NCBI RefSeq assembly: GCF_900103475.1
Contig: NZ_FNHG01000005.1
Span: 62,001-126,000 of the forward strand
Reading direction: 5' to 3'
DNA length: 64,000 nt
Source of the DNA: Maricaulis salignorans
GTDB lineage: Bacteria; Pseudomonadota; Alphaproteobacteria; Caulobacterales; Maricaulaceae
Positions 6,675-15,385 of this stretch are shown here, one piece after another (the first letter of the stretch is position 1; each line of letters opens with the position of its first letter). Under the pieces are notes generated by a model, which was not told where the DNA came from, searched no databases, and worked only from the letters and a program-made list of their open reading frames with translations. Made by a program: the position numbers and the translations under genes.

Positions 6675-9605
6675 ATGATCGTGAGCAATATCTGGGATCG
6701 CGAACGCTTGTTGCGTTCGACAATTATCGCCGGTCTGGCTGCAGCGGGCCTGGCAATTTCGCCAAGCTATGCACAGTCGGAAAATGACGAAGACGAATCC
6801 AGCAGCGACCAGGAAGTCGTTGTCGTTACGGGTTCGCTTATCCGTCGTAGCGAATTTACATCTGCCGCGCCAATCCAGGTGATCAACGCCGAAATCGCCA
6901 CGCTCGAAGGTCTGGTCGATACGGCCGAGATGCTTCAGGGTGCCAGCGTTGCATCCGGTTCGGTTCAGCTGAACAACCAGTTCGGCGGCTATGTCGTCGA
7001 AGGCGGCACCGGCGTGAACTCGATTTCGCTGCGTGGCCTTGGTGCCCAGCGTTCGCTGGTTCTGGTCAACGGTCATCGCCCTGGTCCTGCCGGTACCCGC
7101 GGTCAGGTCGGCTCGTTCGACCTCAACGTGATTCCGTCCTCGATCGTTCAGCGTTTTGAAATCCTGAAGGATGGCGCGTCCTCCATCTATGGTTCCGACG
7201 CCGTTGCCGGCGTGATCAATGTGATCACCCGTCGCGAAGTTGACCGTCCTGAAATCACCGTTTCGGTGAACTCCCCGCTCGGCGGTGGTGGTGAAACCTA
7301 CAATGTCAGCGGTGCGTTCGGTCTGAACTTCGACCGTGGCAGCGTTGTTCTCGCCGCTGAATACCAGCTCCGCGAGTCGCTCGATATCGGCGATCGTGAA
7401 TATCTGCGTTGTGGTCAGGATCTGGTTCGTGACGCACCTGGTGGCAACATCATCGACCGCGAAGATCGCTCGGTCCTTGCTGGCACCGAATTGGGTGGAT
7501 GTAACAACATCTACTTCAACACGGCCATCGTCCACGGCGCCTTTGGTGGCGCTCGCTACGTCCCCGATCCGCAAGGTGTCGGTACGGCGGCAGTGCCTGG
7601 CTATCGTCCACGCAACAACGGTCGTTACGATGATCCAGCTGGCGAAGCCTATTATGAAGACGTCCTCAACGACGCTCGCTATCTGACCAGCGATGCGATC
7701 AACCGTCAGGAACGTCTGAGCCTTTACGGTTCTGCCGATTTCGCGCTTGATTTCCTGGGTGGCGTTGACTGGTCTTCCGAGGCCATGTTCACCCGTCGTG
7801 AAACCGAGTCCGATGGCTGGCGTCAGTTCTTCCCGCTCATCGGCGGCGCGACTGTCCAGGGCCTGTTCGGTGTCTATGGCTATGCCAATGACCCTGCCTA
7901 CGACACACCACTGGCCCTGTTCCAGCCGGTCAGCATCTGGCCTTCGAACTCCCGTATTGGCGTCGACTACTACTCGTTGAACACGCAGTTCGCGGGCGGC
8001 TTCGGCAGCGGCATGGGTTTCCTGAGCGATTGGTCCTGGAGCGTTTCGGGTCAGTATTCCCGTTCGGACGGCGACTATGAAGGCAATGGCATCCTGGCAT
8101 CGAATTCCGGCGACGTTCAGTTCGACGACAATTCGCCTGTCTATGATCCACTGTCGGCTGACTTCCTCAGCGGCAACTATAGCGACGCTGTCTACGATCA
8201 CCTGACCGTGAACACGCTGGGTAACACTGTTTACGAACAAACCGTGTTGTCCGCAGTCGCAACTGGCGATCTGTTTGACCTGCCTGCCGGTCCTCTCGCA
8301 TTGGCCGTTGGTGCCGAATACCGCACCTTCTCCATCGATGATCAGCCGGATGAAGCAGCCCAGAACGGCGACCTGTGGGGCTCCTCGAGCGCTCAGATCA
8401 CCAAGGGTGAAGACACTGTCCGTGAAATCTTCGGCGAACTCGAAATCCCGTTGATCTCTGGCCAGCCTCTGTTTGAATCCCTGACCGTCAACCTGTCCGC
8501 CCGGATGTTCGATTATGACTCCGCCGGCAGCGACACGGTCTGGAAAGCTGGTGCCAACTGGCAGATCACGCCGACCTTCCGTCTGCGTGCCACGCAGGGC
8601 ACTTCGTACCGCGCTCCGGCACTGTATGAGCTCTTCCTCGGCAATCAGACAGCGTTCCAGTCGCAGGCTGCTATTGACCCCTGCATCGACTGGGGCAACA
8701 GCACCAATGCCAACATCCGCGCCAACTGTGCGGCTGACGGCATCCCGAACAACCACACCGGTGTTGGTTCTTCGGCGACTGTGATCAGCGGCGGCGGTGC
8801 CGGTGTCCTGGCACCAGAAACCTCCGAAGCTCGTACTGTCGGTTTCGTCTATACGCCTGAGAGCCTCGCCCTCAGCGTTGCGGTTGATTACTTCAACATC
8901 GAAGTGAACGACCAGGTCTCCCGTCTGGGTGCCGGCGCGATCTTGGGCGGCTGCTACGGCGCCGACAACTTCCCGAACGCGTTCTGCGATCTGTTCGAGC
9001 GTGATACGACAGCGGGCGCGGTCAATCGTTACACGATTACCGAAGTCCGTGACTCGTTCCTCAACGTGAACTCCCAGGTCACTTCGGGTATCGATCTGAC
9101 CGTGCGCTACGAGCATGAGTTCGACATTGGCGATCTCGTGATCGAAGGTCAGGGTACCTGGACGTTTGAAGACGAAGTTCTCCTGTTCGATGCCAACAGC
9201 GAATCCGGCTTCGATAGCGATGACTTCAACGGCACGATTGGCGATCCTGAATTCGTCGCCAACATGCGGACTTCCCTGACACGCGGCGATTGGACCTATT
9301 CCTGGTTCATGAACTACGTCGATGGCACGTCTAACCTGCAGTACGCTGATCGTACGGCCTCTTATCTCGGCCAGCCGAACGCCTTCTACGACGTCAATAT
9401 CGAAGGTACGCTGTACCATGATGTCTCGGTCCGTTGGGTGGGCAGCGATCTGTCGATCCTCGCCGGCCTGAGCAACATGTGGGACGAAGAGCCGCCAACG
9501 GTTTCTACCGGCACAACGACCCGTCGTGGTAATGCTGCTCTGACCGGAACACAGTATGACCTGCGCGGTCGCACTCTGTTCGTGCGTGCAACCAAAACCT
9601 TCTAA
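6675..9605 (+). CDS. Large TonB-dependent receptor (probable peptide/nutrient uptake)
   Basis: A 976-aa outer-membrane receptor. It starts at ATG 6675 behind AAAGGGG. The signal peptide ends near PSYAQS. An acidic stretch (ENDEDESSSDQE) precedes a TonB-box-like EVVVVTGSLIRR. The plug domain has SISLRGLGAQRSLVLVNG and ILKDGASSIYGSDAVAGVIN, motifs typical of the large receptors abundant in Caulobacterales and sphingomonads. The barrel has the TQGTSYRAPALYELFLG motif near residues 640-660 and ends in ATKTF with a terminal Phe for BAM recognition. Codon use is strongly shifted to CGT, GGT and GTT compared with neighbours, as in abundant proteins. The next gene is a secreted S9 peptidase, which suggests peptide import; the ligand is unknown. 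Confidence 0.85.
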   Translation: MIVSNIWDRERLLRSTIIAGLAAAGLAISPSYAQSENDEDESSSDQEVVVVTGSLIRRSEFTSAAPIQVINAEIATLEGLVDTAEMLQGASVASGSVQLNNQFGGYVVEGGTGVNSISLRGLGAQRSLVLVNGHRPGPAGTRGQVGSFDLNVIPSSIVQRFEILKDGASSIYGSDAVAGVINVITRREVDRPEITVSVNSPLGGGGETYNVSGAFGLNFDRGSVVLAAEYQLRESLDIGDREYLRCGQDLVRDAPGGNIIDREDRSVLAGTELGGCNNIYFNTAIVHGAFGGARYVPDPQGVGTAAVPGYRPRNNGRYDDPAGEAYYEDVLNDARYLTSDAINRQERLSLYGSADFALDFLGGVDWSSEAMFTRRETESDGWRQFFPLIGGATVQGLFGVYGYANDPAYDTPLALFQPVSIWPSNSRIGVDYYSLNTQFAGGFGSGMGFLSDWSWSVSGQYSRSDGDYEGNGILASNSGDVQFDDNSPVYDPLSADFLSGNYSDAVYDHLTVNTLGNTVYEQTVLSAVATGDLFDLPAGPLALAVGAEYRTFSIDDQPDEAAQNGDLWGSSSAQITKGEDTVREIFGELEIPLISGQPLFESLTVNLSARMFDYDSAGSDTVWKAGANWQITPTFRLRATQGTSYRAPALYELFLGNQTAFQSQAAIDPCIDWGNSTNANIRANCAADGIPNNHTGVGSSATVISGGGAGVLAPETSEARTVGFVYTPESLALSVAVDYFNIEVNDQVSRLGAGAILGGCYGADNFPNAFCDLFERDTTAGAVNRYTITEVRDSFLNVNSQVTSGIDLTVRYEHEFDIGDLVIEGQGTWTFEDEVLLFDANSESGFDSDDFNGTIGDPEFVANMRTSLTRGDWTYSWFMNYVDGTSNLQYADRTASYLGQPNAFYDVNIEGTLYHDVSVRWVGSDLSILAGLSNMWDEEPPTVSTGTTTRRGNAALTGTQYDLRGRTLFVRATKTF

Positions 9606-9630
9606 GGTTTTGAAAAACGAGTGATGATCA

Positions 9631-9660
9631 GGGGCGACGGGAGACCGCCGCCCCTTTTCT
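9631..9660 (+). terminator. Rho-independent terminator after the TonB receptor
   Basis: A GC-rich hairpin (ggggcg-a-cgg, loop gaga, ccg-c-cgcccc) is followed by TTTTCTT, 25 nt after the receptor stop. It separates the receptor from the S9 peptidase gene, which then needs its own promoter in 9661-9807. Confidence 0.75.
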
Positions 9661-9807
9661 TCATCCGAACGAAGAAATCTGCATTCTTGTTGCAGATTTG
9701 CGGGACGACACGACTCGCTGGGAGTCTGCTTCCAGTTGGATTATCGTTGTCCGGCCACAGACCACACCGCGCTGATTGGACAGCGCGACCAGAGGAGAAG
9801 CTCAGTC

Positions 9808-11835
9808 ATGTTGAAGCGAACACTATTCTCGCTCGCGATATCAATGGGGCTCGCATCGGCCGCCAGTGCCGAGATGCGCGTCAACCCGATCCCCGCGGAG
9901 GCTTTTGCCCGCGTCTCAAACATCCAGTCCGTCAGCATGAGCACCGAAGGCGATTTCGTTGTCGCCCTCGTCGCGGCTCCGGGATCGGATAATCAGGCGA
10001 CCGCGCTCGCAACCTGGGATCTCACGGATATGTCGGCACCGCCGATCGTGACCCCAAGTGGTGACAATATGAAATTCATCGGCGCCACGGCGCTGAAAGC
10101 GGGCCGTGTGCTGGCCTTTGGTCGCCAGGAATGGACCGGCCAGCTTGGTGGGTGTGGCGAGGGCCGCAGAACCGGCGCGACGGCAACCTTCGTAACGCAG
10201 GTCTACCTGACCGACAGCGAGCAATCGAGCTTCGAGCCGGCCTTTACGGGCAACCGTCGTGCGATCGGCGTCAGCCGCGACACCGAACGGTGTTTCGAGC
10301 TTGCCGGCACAGCTTCGGTCGCAGCCTTTCTGCCGCTGGACCCTGACAATATCGTGATCCAGCGTCTGAACGTCTCCACCCTGGCGGCCAGCTTCTATCG
10401 CTATAACCTGCGCACAGATCAAACCGAGATGATGTATCGCGCCAATGGCCGGACCGACGTCTCTCTGATCGATCCGCGCACCGGCGATATTCTCGTCCGC
10501 AGCAGTCTTGAGTCGATCGACGGTGGTGATTTCGAGGCCCGGACTTTCATTCGCAATGAATCGACCGGCGAGTTCGAGATCCATGATCCGCTGACCTACC
10601 GCCTGCGCCAGCGCCACACCGTTTCGGTGGCGGGCCGTGATGAAGCGACCGGTCAGTATTATGTGATCACGGACCAGTTCTCCGACCTGACACAGATTTA
10701 TGCCTATGACCCGGTCAGCCGTCGCTATTCAGACGGCCCGATCCTGGCACACCCGAGTTACGGTGTGACGGGTCTCATCCTCGGCACCAAGCCAAGCAAT
10801 TTCAACGAAGTCCTGGGCTTCCGCTATAGCGGCCCTGGTGGCAATGACGTCTACTGGATCGACCCGACCATGTCGGCGACCCAGACGACGCTCGAAGGCC
10901 TCTTCCCGACGGCCGGCGTTTCCATCATCGATTATACTGATGGTATGGGCACCGTTCTGTTCGGCGTTGGCAGCGGCGCGATGCCGACCACCTATTATGT
11001 CTTCCGTGAGGGCCGGATCACCCTGCTGGGTAATTCACGCCCCTGGATTGACCCGGCGGACCTGCGTGAATCGACGCTTGTTCATTATACAGCGCGCGAC
11101 GGTCGCGAGATCCCGGGCATTCTCTCTCTGCCCGCAGGCTGGGAACCGTCTGACGGTCCATTGCCAACCATTATTCACCCGCATGGTGGACCATGGGCAC
11201 GCGATGGCGTCGGCTGGGACGGGAGCGGCTGGGTGCCATTCCTGACCTCACGCGGCTACGCCGTCTTGCGGCCGCAGTATCGCGGCTCGTCTGGCTGGGG
11301 CCTTGATCATTGGCGTGCCGGTGATGCCCAGTGGGGCCTGTCCATGCAGGACGACAAGGATGACGGCGCTGCCTGGCTGGTTTCCGAAGGCATCGCCGAC
11401 CCGGACCGGATCGCGATCTTTGGCTATTCCTATGGCGGCTTTGCCGCCATCGCAGCCGTGGTGCGTGAAAACAGTCCTTACCAGTGCGCCATTGCCGGCG
11501 CTGGCGTCAGCAATCTGGCCCGGATCGGTAATAACTGGAGCGAAAACCGCGTTCAACGCGCGGTTCAGGGCTGGACCGTTACCGGTATGGATCCGATGCA
11601 GAACACCGAGCGTGCCAATATCCCGATCCTGCTGTTCCACGGCGATCGTGATGTTCGGGTTCCGCTGTTCCATTCGGTCGATTTCTACAACGCGGTTCGT
11701 GGGCGGGTTCCTGCGGAACTGATCGTTGTCGATGACATGCCGCACAGCATGCCGTGGTATCCACGTCATCAGACGGAAACGCTTCCGGCGATCGAACGCT
11801 ACCTCGCTGAGGATTGCGGTCCCGGCGGCTTGTAA
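9808..11835 (+). CDS. Secreted S9-family (prolyl oligopeptidase-type) peptidase
   Basis: A 675-aa exported alpha/beta hydrolase. It starts at ATG 9808 with AGAGGAGA 9 nt upstream and a signal peptide ending SAASAE. An N-terminal region of about 390 residues looks like the beta-propeller of S9 peptidases. The catalytic domain has the nucleophile in GYSYGG (Ser541), Asp615 in HGDRDVRVP and His646 in DMPHSMPW, so the full triad is present. It should cleave oligopeptides in the periplasm, possibly after prolyl or other specific residues; S9C-like acylaminoacyl peptidase is the alternative. It follows the large TonB receptor, and a joint role in peptide use is an inference. A strong terminator follows. 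Confidence 0.85.
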   Translation: MLKRTLFSLAISMGLASAASAEMRVNPIPAEAFARVSNIQSVSMSTEGDFVVALVAAPGSDNQATALATWDLTDMSAPPIVTPSGDNMKFIGATALKAGRVLAFGRQEWTGQLGGCGEGRRTGATATFVTQVYLTDSEQSSFEPAFTGNRRAIGVSRDTERCFELAGTASVAAFLPLDPDNIVIQRLNVSTLAASFYRYNLRTDQTEMMYRANGRTDVSLIDPRTGDILVRSSLESIDGGDFEARTFIRNESTGEFEIHDPLTYRLRQRHTVSVAGRDEATGQYYVITDQFSDLTQIYAYDPVSRRYSDGPILAHPSYGVTGLILGTKPSNFNEVLGFRYSGPGGNDVYWIDPTMSATQTTLEGLFPTAGVSIIDYTDGMGTVLFGVGSGAMPTTYYVFREGRITLLGNSRPWIDPADLRESTLVHYTARDGREIPGILSLPAGWEPSDGPLPTIIHPHGGPWARDGVGWDGSGWVPFLTSRGYAVLRPQYRGSSGWGLDHWRAGDAQWGLSMQDDKDDGAAWLVSEGIADPDRIAIFGYSYGGFAAIAAVVRENSPYQCAIAGAGVSNLARIGNNWSENRVQRAVQGWTVTGMDPMQNTERANIPILLFHGDRDVRVPLFHSVDFYNAVRGRVPAELIVVDDMPHSMPWYPRHQTETLPAIERYLAEDCGPGGL

Positions 11836-11860
11836 GACAAGCTTCCAGATCTGAGCGAAG

Positions 11861-11891
11861 GGGCCCACTGATCCGTCGGTGGGCCCTTTTT
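11861..11891 (+). terminator. Rho-independent terminator after the S9 peptidase
   Basis: A perfect 8-bp stem gggcccac (11861-11868) and gtgggccc (11879-11886) with a 10-nt loop is followed directly by TTTTT, 25 nt after the peptidase stop. Confidence 0.88.
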
Positions 11892-11906
11892 CTATTCCGG
11901 ACAGAC

Positions 11907-11935
11907 AAAAGGCGCCGCCCCGGAGGGGCGACGCC
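11907..11935 (-). terminator. Rho-independent terminator for cpdR
   Basis: On the minus strand a stem of ggcg-t-cgcccc, loop tcc, ggggcg-g-cgcc (one internal mismatch) is followed by TTTT. It lies about 30 nt past the cpdR stop and faces the terminator of the converging peptidase gene. Confidence 0.7.
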
Positions 11936-11966
11936 TGTTTGATCGCGGCAAGTTCTGCTGGTGGCG

Positions 11967-12332
11967 CTAGGCGGCCATGACCCGGGCCACTTCATCGACC
12001 AGTTCCCGCAGATGGAAGGGCTTGGACAGGACTTTCGCATTGGTCGGAGCGCCCGAGCCGGGATTGAGCGCCACGGCGGCGAAGCCGGTAATAAACATGA
12101 TCTTCAGGGCCGGATCGACTTCCGCGGCCCGCCGGGCCAGTTCGATACCGTCAACGCCCGGCATCACGATATCCGTCAGCAGGAGGTCGAATTGCGCCGC
12201 CTTCTCGCCGATTGCATCCAGGCCTTCCTCGCCGTCGGAACAGACCGTCACGTCATGGCCGGCGCGTTTCAGCGCCTTGGCCAGGAAGTCGCGCATGGAA
12301 TCATCATCTTCAGCCAACAAAATCTTGCACAT
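11967..12332 (-). CDS. cpdR: CpdR-type single-domain response regulator
   Basis: 121 aa, a receiver domain only, with no output domain. Visible key residues are the acidic pocket AEDDD (residues 7-11), phosphoacceptor Asp54 in LLTDIVMPG, Thr82 in MFITGF and Lys104 in VLSKPF. The segment MFITGFAAVALNP is characteristic of CpdR of Caulobacterales and Rhizobiales. There, unphosphorylated CpdR acts as an adaptor that brings ClpXP to the cell pole and promotes breakdown of CtrA and PdeA, and it is phosphorylated through CckA-ChpT. It is transcribed alone, divergently from the N-formylglutamate amidohydrolase gene. Assignment rests on family resemblance recalled, not on a search. Confidence 0.88.
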   Translation of the reverse strand: MCKILLAEDDDSMRDFLAKALKRAGHDVTVCSDGEEGLDAIGEKAAQFDLLLTDIVMPGVDGIELARRAAEVDPALKIMFITGFAAVALNPGSGAPTNAKVLSKPFHLRELVDEVARVMAA

Positions 12333-12450
12333 AATTGGGTCCCACCCTCAGGAAAACCGATAGTTGATGTCACCATACACGGCTAAGGTAAAAGCCCGCT
12401 GAACGCGCTGCCGCTTGACCTGCGATGTGCAGCCGATCACTCTGACACGC

Positions 12451-13347
12451 ATGACAGTCACTCCCCAGATCATGTCCGATCCGCCAGGCGCGCCACATGA
12501 ACAAGACCGGGGCCGGGCCGTCAGCCTGGTGCGGCCGGATCCGTTGATCGCTCAACCGCTCATCCTCTCTTCGCCCCATTCCGGGCGCGATTATGCGCGC
12601 GAATTATGCGACCAGACCCCTGTCCCTGTCGAGCAGCTTCGCCGCTCCGAAGATGCTTATGTCGATGTCCTGATCGAGGGCGCGGCCGCCTATGGCGCGA
12701 GCCTTGTCTGCGCCCATTTTCCGCGCGTCTTCGTTGATGTGAACCGCGCGCGCGGCGAGCTTGATCCAGCGATGTATCGTGATCGTATGGATGTGTGCGC
12801 TGATCCGCCTTCGCGGCGGGTCGCCTCCGGTCTGGGCGTGATCCCAAGGGTCGGGTCCCAGGGGCAGCAGCTCTACCGGCGCCGGCTGCACTTCAAGGAT
12901 GCACAGGACCGGCTGTCACGATTCTACGAACCCTATCATGATGGGTTGGCCGGATTGATTGCGGAGGTGCGGGACCGGTTCGGTTTTGCGATTGTGATGG
13001 ATATGCATTCCATGCCCGAGCACAGTGCGCCGGGCGTGGATTTCGTCCTCGGTGACCGCCATGGGCAGTCCTGCGACCCCCGGATTACAGCTGCAGTTGA
13101 AGCGGGCTTGCGGGCCCGGGGATTCGTCACAGTTCGGAACACTCCCTATGCCGGCGGGCACACCACCGAGTATTACGGCAAGCCTGCTACGGGCATTCAT
13201 GTCATTCAGATCGAGATCAATCGCGGCTTGTATCTGCATGAAACCAGGGTTGTGCCTAACGCGAAGTTCGATATTTTTCGCGAGAATTTACAACAGTTTA
13301 TCGAGGAGTTCGCGGCCCGTAGCTGGAGCGGATTCACACCGTCATAA
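12451..13347 (+). CDS. N-formylglutamate amidohydrolase family protein
   Basis: About 299 aa from ATG 12451; ATG 12472 is an equally possible start and neither has a good ribosome site. Family motifs are visible: LSSPHSGRDY near residues 40-49, the metal-site segments DVNRARGELDPAMY and DMHSMP, and AGGHTTEYYGKP with HVIQIEINRGLYL in the C-terminal half. The enzyme class hydrolyses N-formyl-L-glutamate to glutamate and formate in the last step of one histidine degradation route, but members also occur without hut genes. None are visible here, so the physiological substrate is open. The protein is cytosolic with no signal peptide. Confidence 0.85.
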   Translation: MTVTPQIMSDPPGAPHEQDRGRAVSLVRPDPLIAQPLILSSPHSGRDYARELCDQTPVPVEQLRRSEDAYVDVLIEGAAAYGASLVCAHFPRVFVDVNRARGELDPAMYRDRMDVCADPPSRRVASGLGVIPRVGSQGQQLYRRRLHFKDAQDRLSRFYEPYHDGLAGLIAEVRDRFGFAIVMDMHSMPEHSAPGVDFVLGDRHGQSCDPRITAAVEAGLRARGFVTVRNTPYAGGHTTEYYGKPATGIHVIQIEINRGLYLHETRVVPNAKFDIFRENLQQFIEEFAARSWSGFTPS

Positions 13348-13468
13348 TCATGCCCATATAAGGCGAGCATGATAGCCCGGCTTCGCGCGGCACGCGCTTT
13401 GCTCTCGTCTCAGGTGAGCGTCCCACAGCGGCGCACTTCAACAGGCGAAGAATGGGCGGCACACGATT

Positions 13469-13858
13469 ATGACAAATGATATCGACCTTCACGTAGGTAA
13501 GCGTCTGCGCCGCCGGCGCCGGCTTCTGGGACTGACCCAGCAACAATTGGCTGAATCCGTCGGGATCCGTTTCCAGCAGATCCAGAAATATGAATGCGGC
13601 GCCAACCGCGTCAGCGCCAGCCGCCTGTTCGAGCTGGCCGAATCGCTCGATGTGCCCGTGCAGTATTTCTACGAGGGCTTGTCGCATCGTGACGAGGTCG
13701 ACGGGGAGGGGCATCTCGCTGCCGATGTACTCTCGCAAAAGGAAACGGTCGACCTGATCCGGGCCTATTACCGGCTCGGTGAGCGACCACGCAAACGCTT
13801 GCTCGAGCTGGCCAAATCCCTGGAGCCCGAGGAAGCCGCAAATGATGCCGCTGCCTGA
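13469..13858 (+). CDS. XRE-family helix-turn-helix regulator
   Basis: 129 aa. A basic N-terminal arm (GKRLRRRRRLLGL) leads into a Cro/CI-type HTH at about residues 14-68, with LTQQQLAESVGI, RFQQIQKYECGANRVS and RLFELAESL. A second helical part (residues 75-120) includes ETVDLIRAYYRLGERPRKRLLELAKSL, the tail found in PraR/PhrR-like regulators of Alphaproteobacteria. In that family the protein controls attachment, biofilm or stress genes. The target is not visible here. It lies alone between the amidohydrolase and histidinol-phosphatase genes, with about 120 nt upstream and 61 nt downstream. Confidence 0.85.
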   Translation: MTNDIDLHVGKRLRRRRRLLGLTQQQLAESVGIRFQQIQKYECGANRVSASRLFELAESLDVPVQYFYEGLSHRDEVDGEGHLAADVLSQKETVDLIRAYYRLGERPRKRLLELAKSLEPEEAANDAAA

Positions 13859-13919
13859 AAGCGGTAGCGCCTTGCTTACCGGCTGGTGCGGTTGACGCCG
13901 TCATGATAGGCGCAACCGC

Positions 13920-14717
13920 ATGTCCTATTCCCGGTCCCAGGCGGATATTGAAATTGCCAATCGAATGGCGGATGCGGCGCGTCAAGCCATTGCGCCCTAC
14001 TTCCGGCAGACGATTCAGGTCGACAATAAGCTTGCAGGTGGATTCGATCCTGTCACGGCCGCTGACCGCGCTTCGGAAACCGCGATGCGGGCCGTGCTCG
14101 CAGACCTTGCCCCTGAAGACGGTATTCTCGGCGAGGAGTTTCCCGATCAGCCCTCGCTGAACGGCCGGAAATGGGTGCTGGACCCGATTGACGGCACACG
14201 GGCCTTTATCGCCGGCCTGCCGACCTGGACGGTTCTGATCGCCTTGTCGCAAAACGGCCTGCCGCGCATCGGCATGATTGATCAGCCCCATATCGGCGAA
14301 CGTTTCGTGGGCTGGCACGGCGGTGCGACCTGTTCGAGGGGCGCCGAAACGCGGCCGATGGCCACCCGCAAGACCGGTGTTCTGGCAGATGCCATCCTGG
14401 CAACGACGGATGCCTATCTGTTCCAGGGTGAGGAATCGCGTGCGTTTGACGGTTTGCGGCAGGCGGTCCGTCTCTGCCGATACGGTTACGACGCCTATGC
14501 CTATGCGATGCTGGCGATGGGCGGTCTGGACCTGGTCGTTGAGAGTGGGCTCCAGCCCTATGACGTTCAGGCACTGATCCCGGTGGTGCAGGGCGCTGGT
14601 GGTGTGATCACCAATTGGCGTGGCGGGGATTGCAGCGGCGGCGGACAGGTTCTGGCGGCGGCTCATCCGGCCCTGCATGCCGAGGCGCTCAACTCGCTGC
14701 GATCAGCGGCCGTCTAG
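13920..14717 (+). CDS. hisN: Histidinol-phosphatase, inositol monophosphatase family
   Basis: 265 aa, ATG start. Metal-binding motifs of the IMPase superfamily are present: GEEF at 71-74, WVLDPIDGTRAF at 85-96, and a C-terminal YDVQALIPVVQGAGG replacing the usual WD..AG element. The DPIDGTRAF(I)AGLPTW sequence is characteristic of the HisN/BifB branch that removes phosphate from L-histidinol phosphate in histidine synthesis. Its stop overlaps the stop of the converging secreted-protein gene by 4 bases. A general inositol or fructose bisphosphatase is the alternative. Confidence 0.82.
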   Translation: MSYSRSQADIEIANRMADAARQAIAPYFRQTIQVDNKLAGGFDPVTAADRASETAMRAVLADLAPEDGILGEEFPDQPSLNGRKWVLDPIDGTRAFIAGLPTWTVLIALSQNGLPRIGMIDQPHIGERFVGWHGGATCSRGAETRPMATRKTGVLADAILATTDAYLFQGEESRAFDGLRQAVRLCRYGYDAYAYAMLAMGGLDLVVESGLQPYDVQALIPVVQGAGGVITNWRGGDCSGGGQVLAAAHPALHAEALNSLRSAAV

Positions 14718-15385
14718 GACTCAATCAGAATTCGCGCCGGCGGCCGTCCAAACACGAGGTGGTCGACCTCGCGCAAATCCCGGTCATTGGGTCGATAGAT
14801 CGCCTGGCTCTCCTGCACGATCAGCGGCGTGCGCCGACCGTCGGCGGTAACGGCCCAGGCATCCGGTGCCGGGCCCTCGAAGACGAAGATCAAAGTCTTG
14901 AAGGATGGTGCAAACAGCGAGGCAACCCCGCCAACGCTGCGCATGGCCCGATTGGCCTGCTCCAGGGCGAGCAGGGTGTCGAGGCGGGCAATCTCGCTCT
15001 CCATTTCGAGGTTCGCCTGGAATGACAGGCTGACCGACATGCCGCCTTGTGGCTGATTAATCCAGGCGACGGGGTCAGAGGCGAGCGTGTCCAAATCCGG
15101 TGGATTGAGCACCTGCCCCGTGGAATCGAGCGCGAGGCCGGTTTCATTCCCGCCGCTTTCATACCAGATATTGATGTCCTCGGCCGGCACACCGCGCGTG
15201 GATGCGATGACATAGGCCAGGGTGAAATGGCTGCGCTCATCCGCTGGCAGGTCAAGATAGTCCTGCCAGTGCGGAAACAGGCGGACCAGTGGCCCGACCT
15301 GCCGCGCGTCAGCCTGACCGGCCGCGCTGGAAACCAGCGCGGCGGCCGTCACAAACGCAGCAGCTATTGCAATCCATGGCTTCAT
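14714..15385 (-). CDS. Secreted protein of unknown function
   Basis: 223 aa with a clear signal peptide (KPWIAIAAAFVTAAALVSSAAG, cleavage near residue 25). I do not recognise a domain. The mature part is acidic and mixed alpha/beta: FPHWQDYLDLPADERSHF early, EMESEIARLDTLLALEQANRA as a likely helix near residues 125-145, and FKTLIFVFEGPAPDAWAVT later. No metal or nucleophile motif stands out. Its start overlaps the stop of the upstream lipoprotein methyltransferase gene by 4 bases, so the two are cotranscribed and probably act in the same compartment. Confidence 0.7.
   Translation of the reverse strand: MKPWIAIAAAFVTAAALVSSAAGQADARQVGPLVRLFPHWQDYLDLPADERSHFTLAYVIASTRGVPAEDINIWYESGGNETGLALDSTGQVLNPPDLDTLASDPVAWINQPQGGMSVSLSFQANLEMESEIARLDTLLALEQANRAMRSVGGVASLFAPSFKTLIFVFEGPAPDAWAVTADGRRTPLIVQESQAIYRPNDRDLREVDHLVFGRPPARILIES

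Noticed and set aside
6588-9419. A 943-codon open frame on the minus strand inside the TonB receptor gene
   Set aside because: It mirrors the receptor's strong codon bias, has no ribosome site or domain, and the plus frame is clearly the real receptor.
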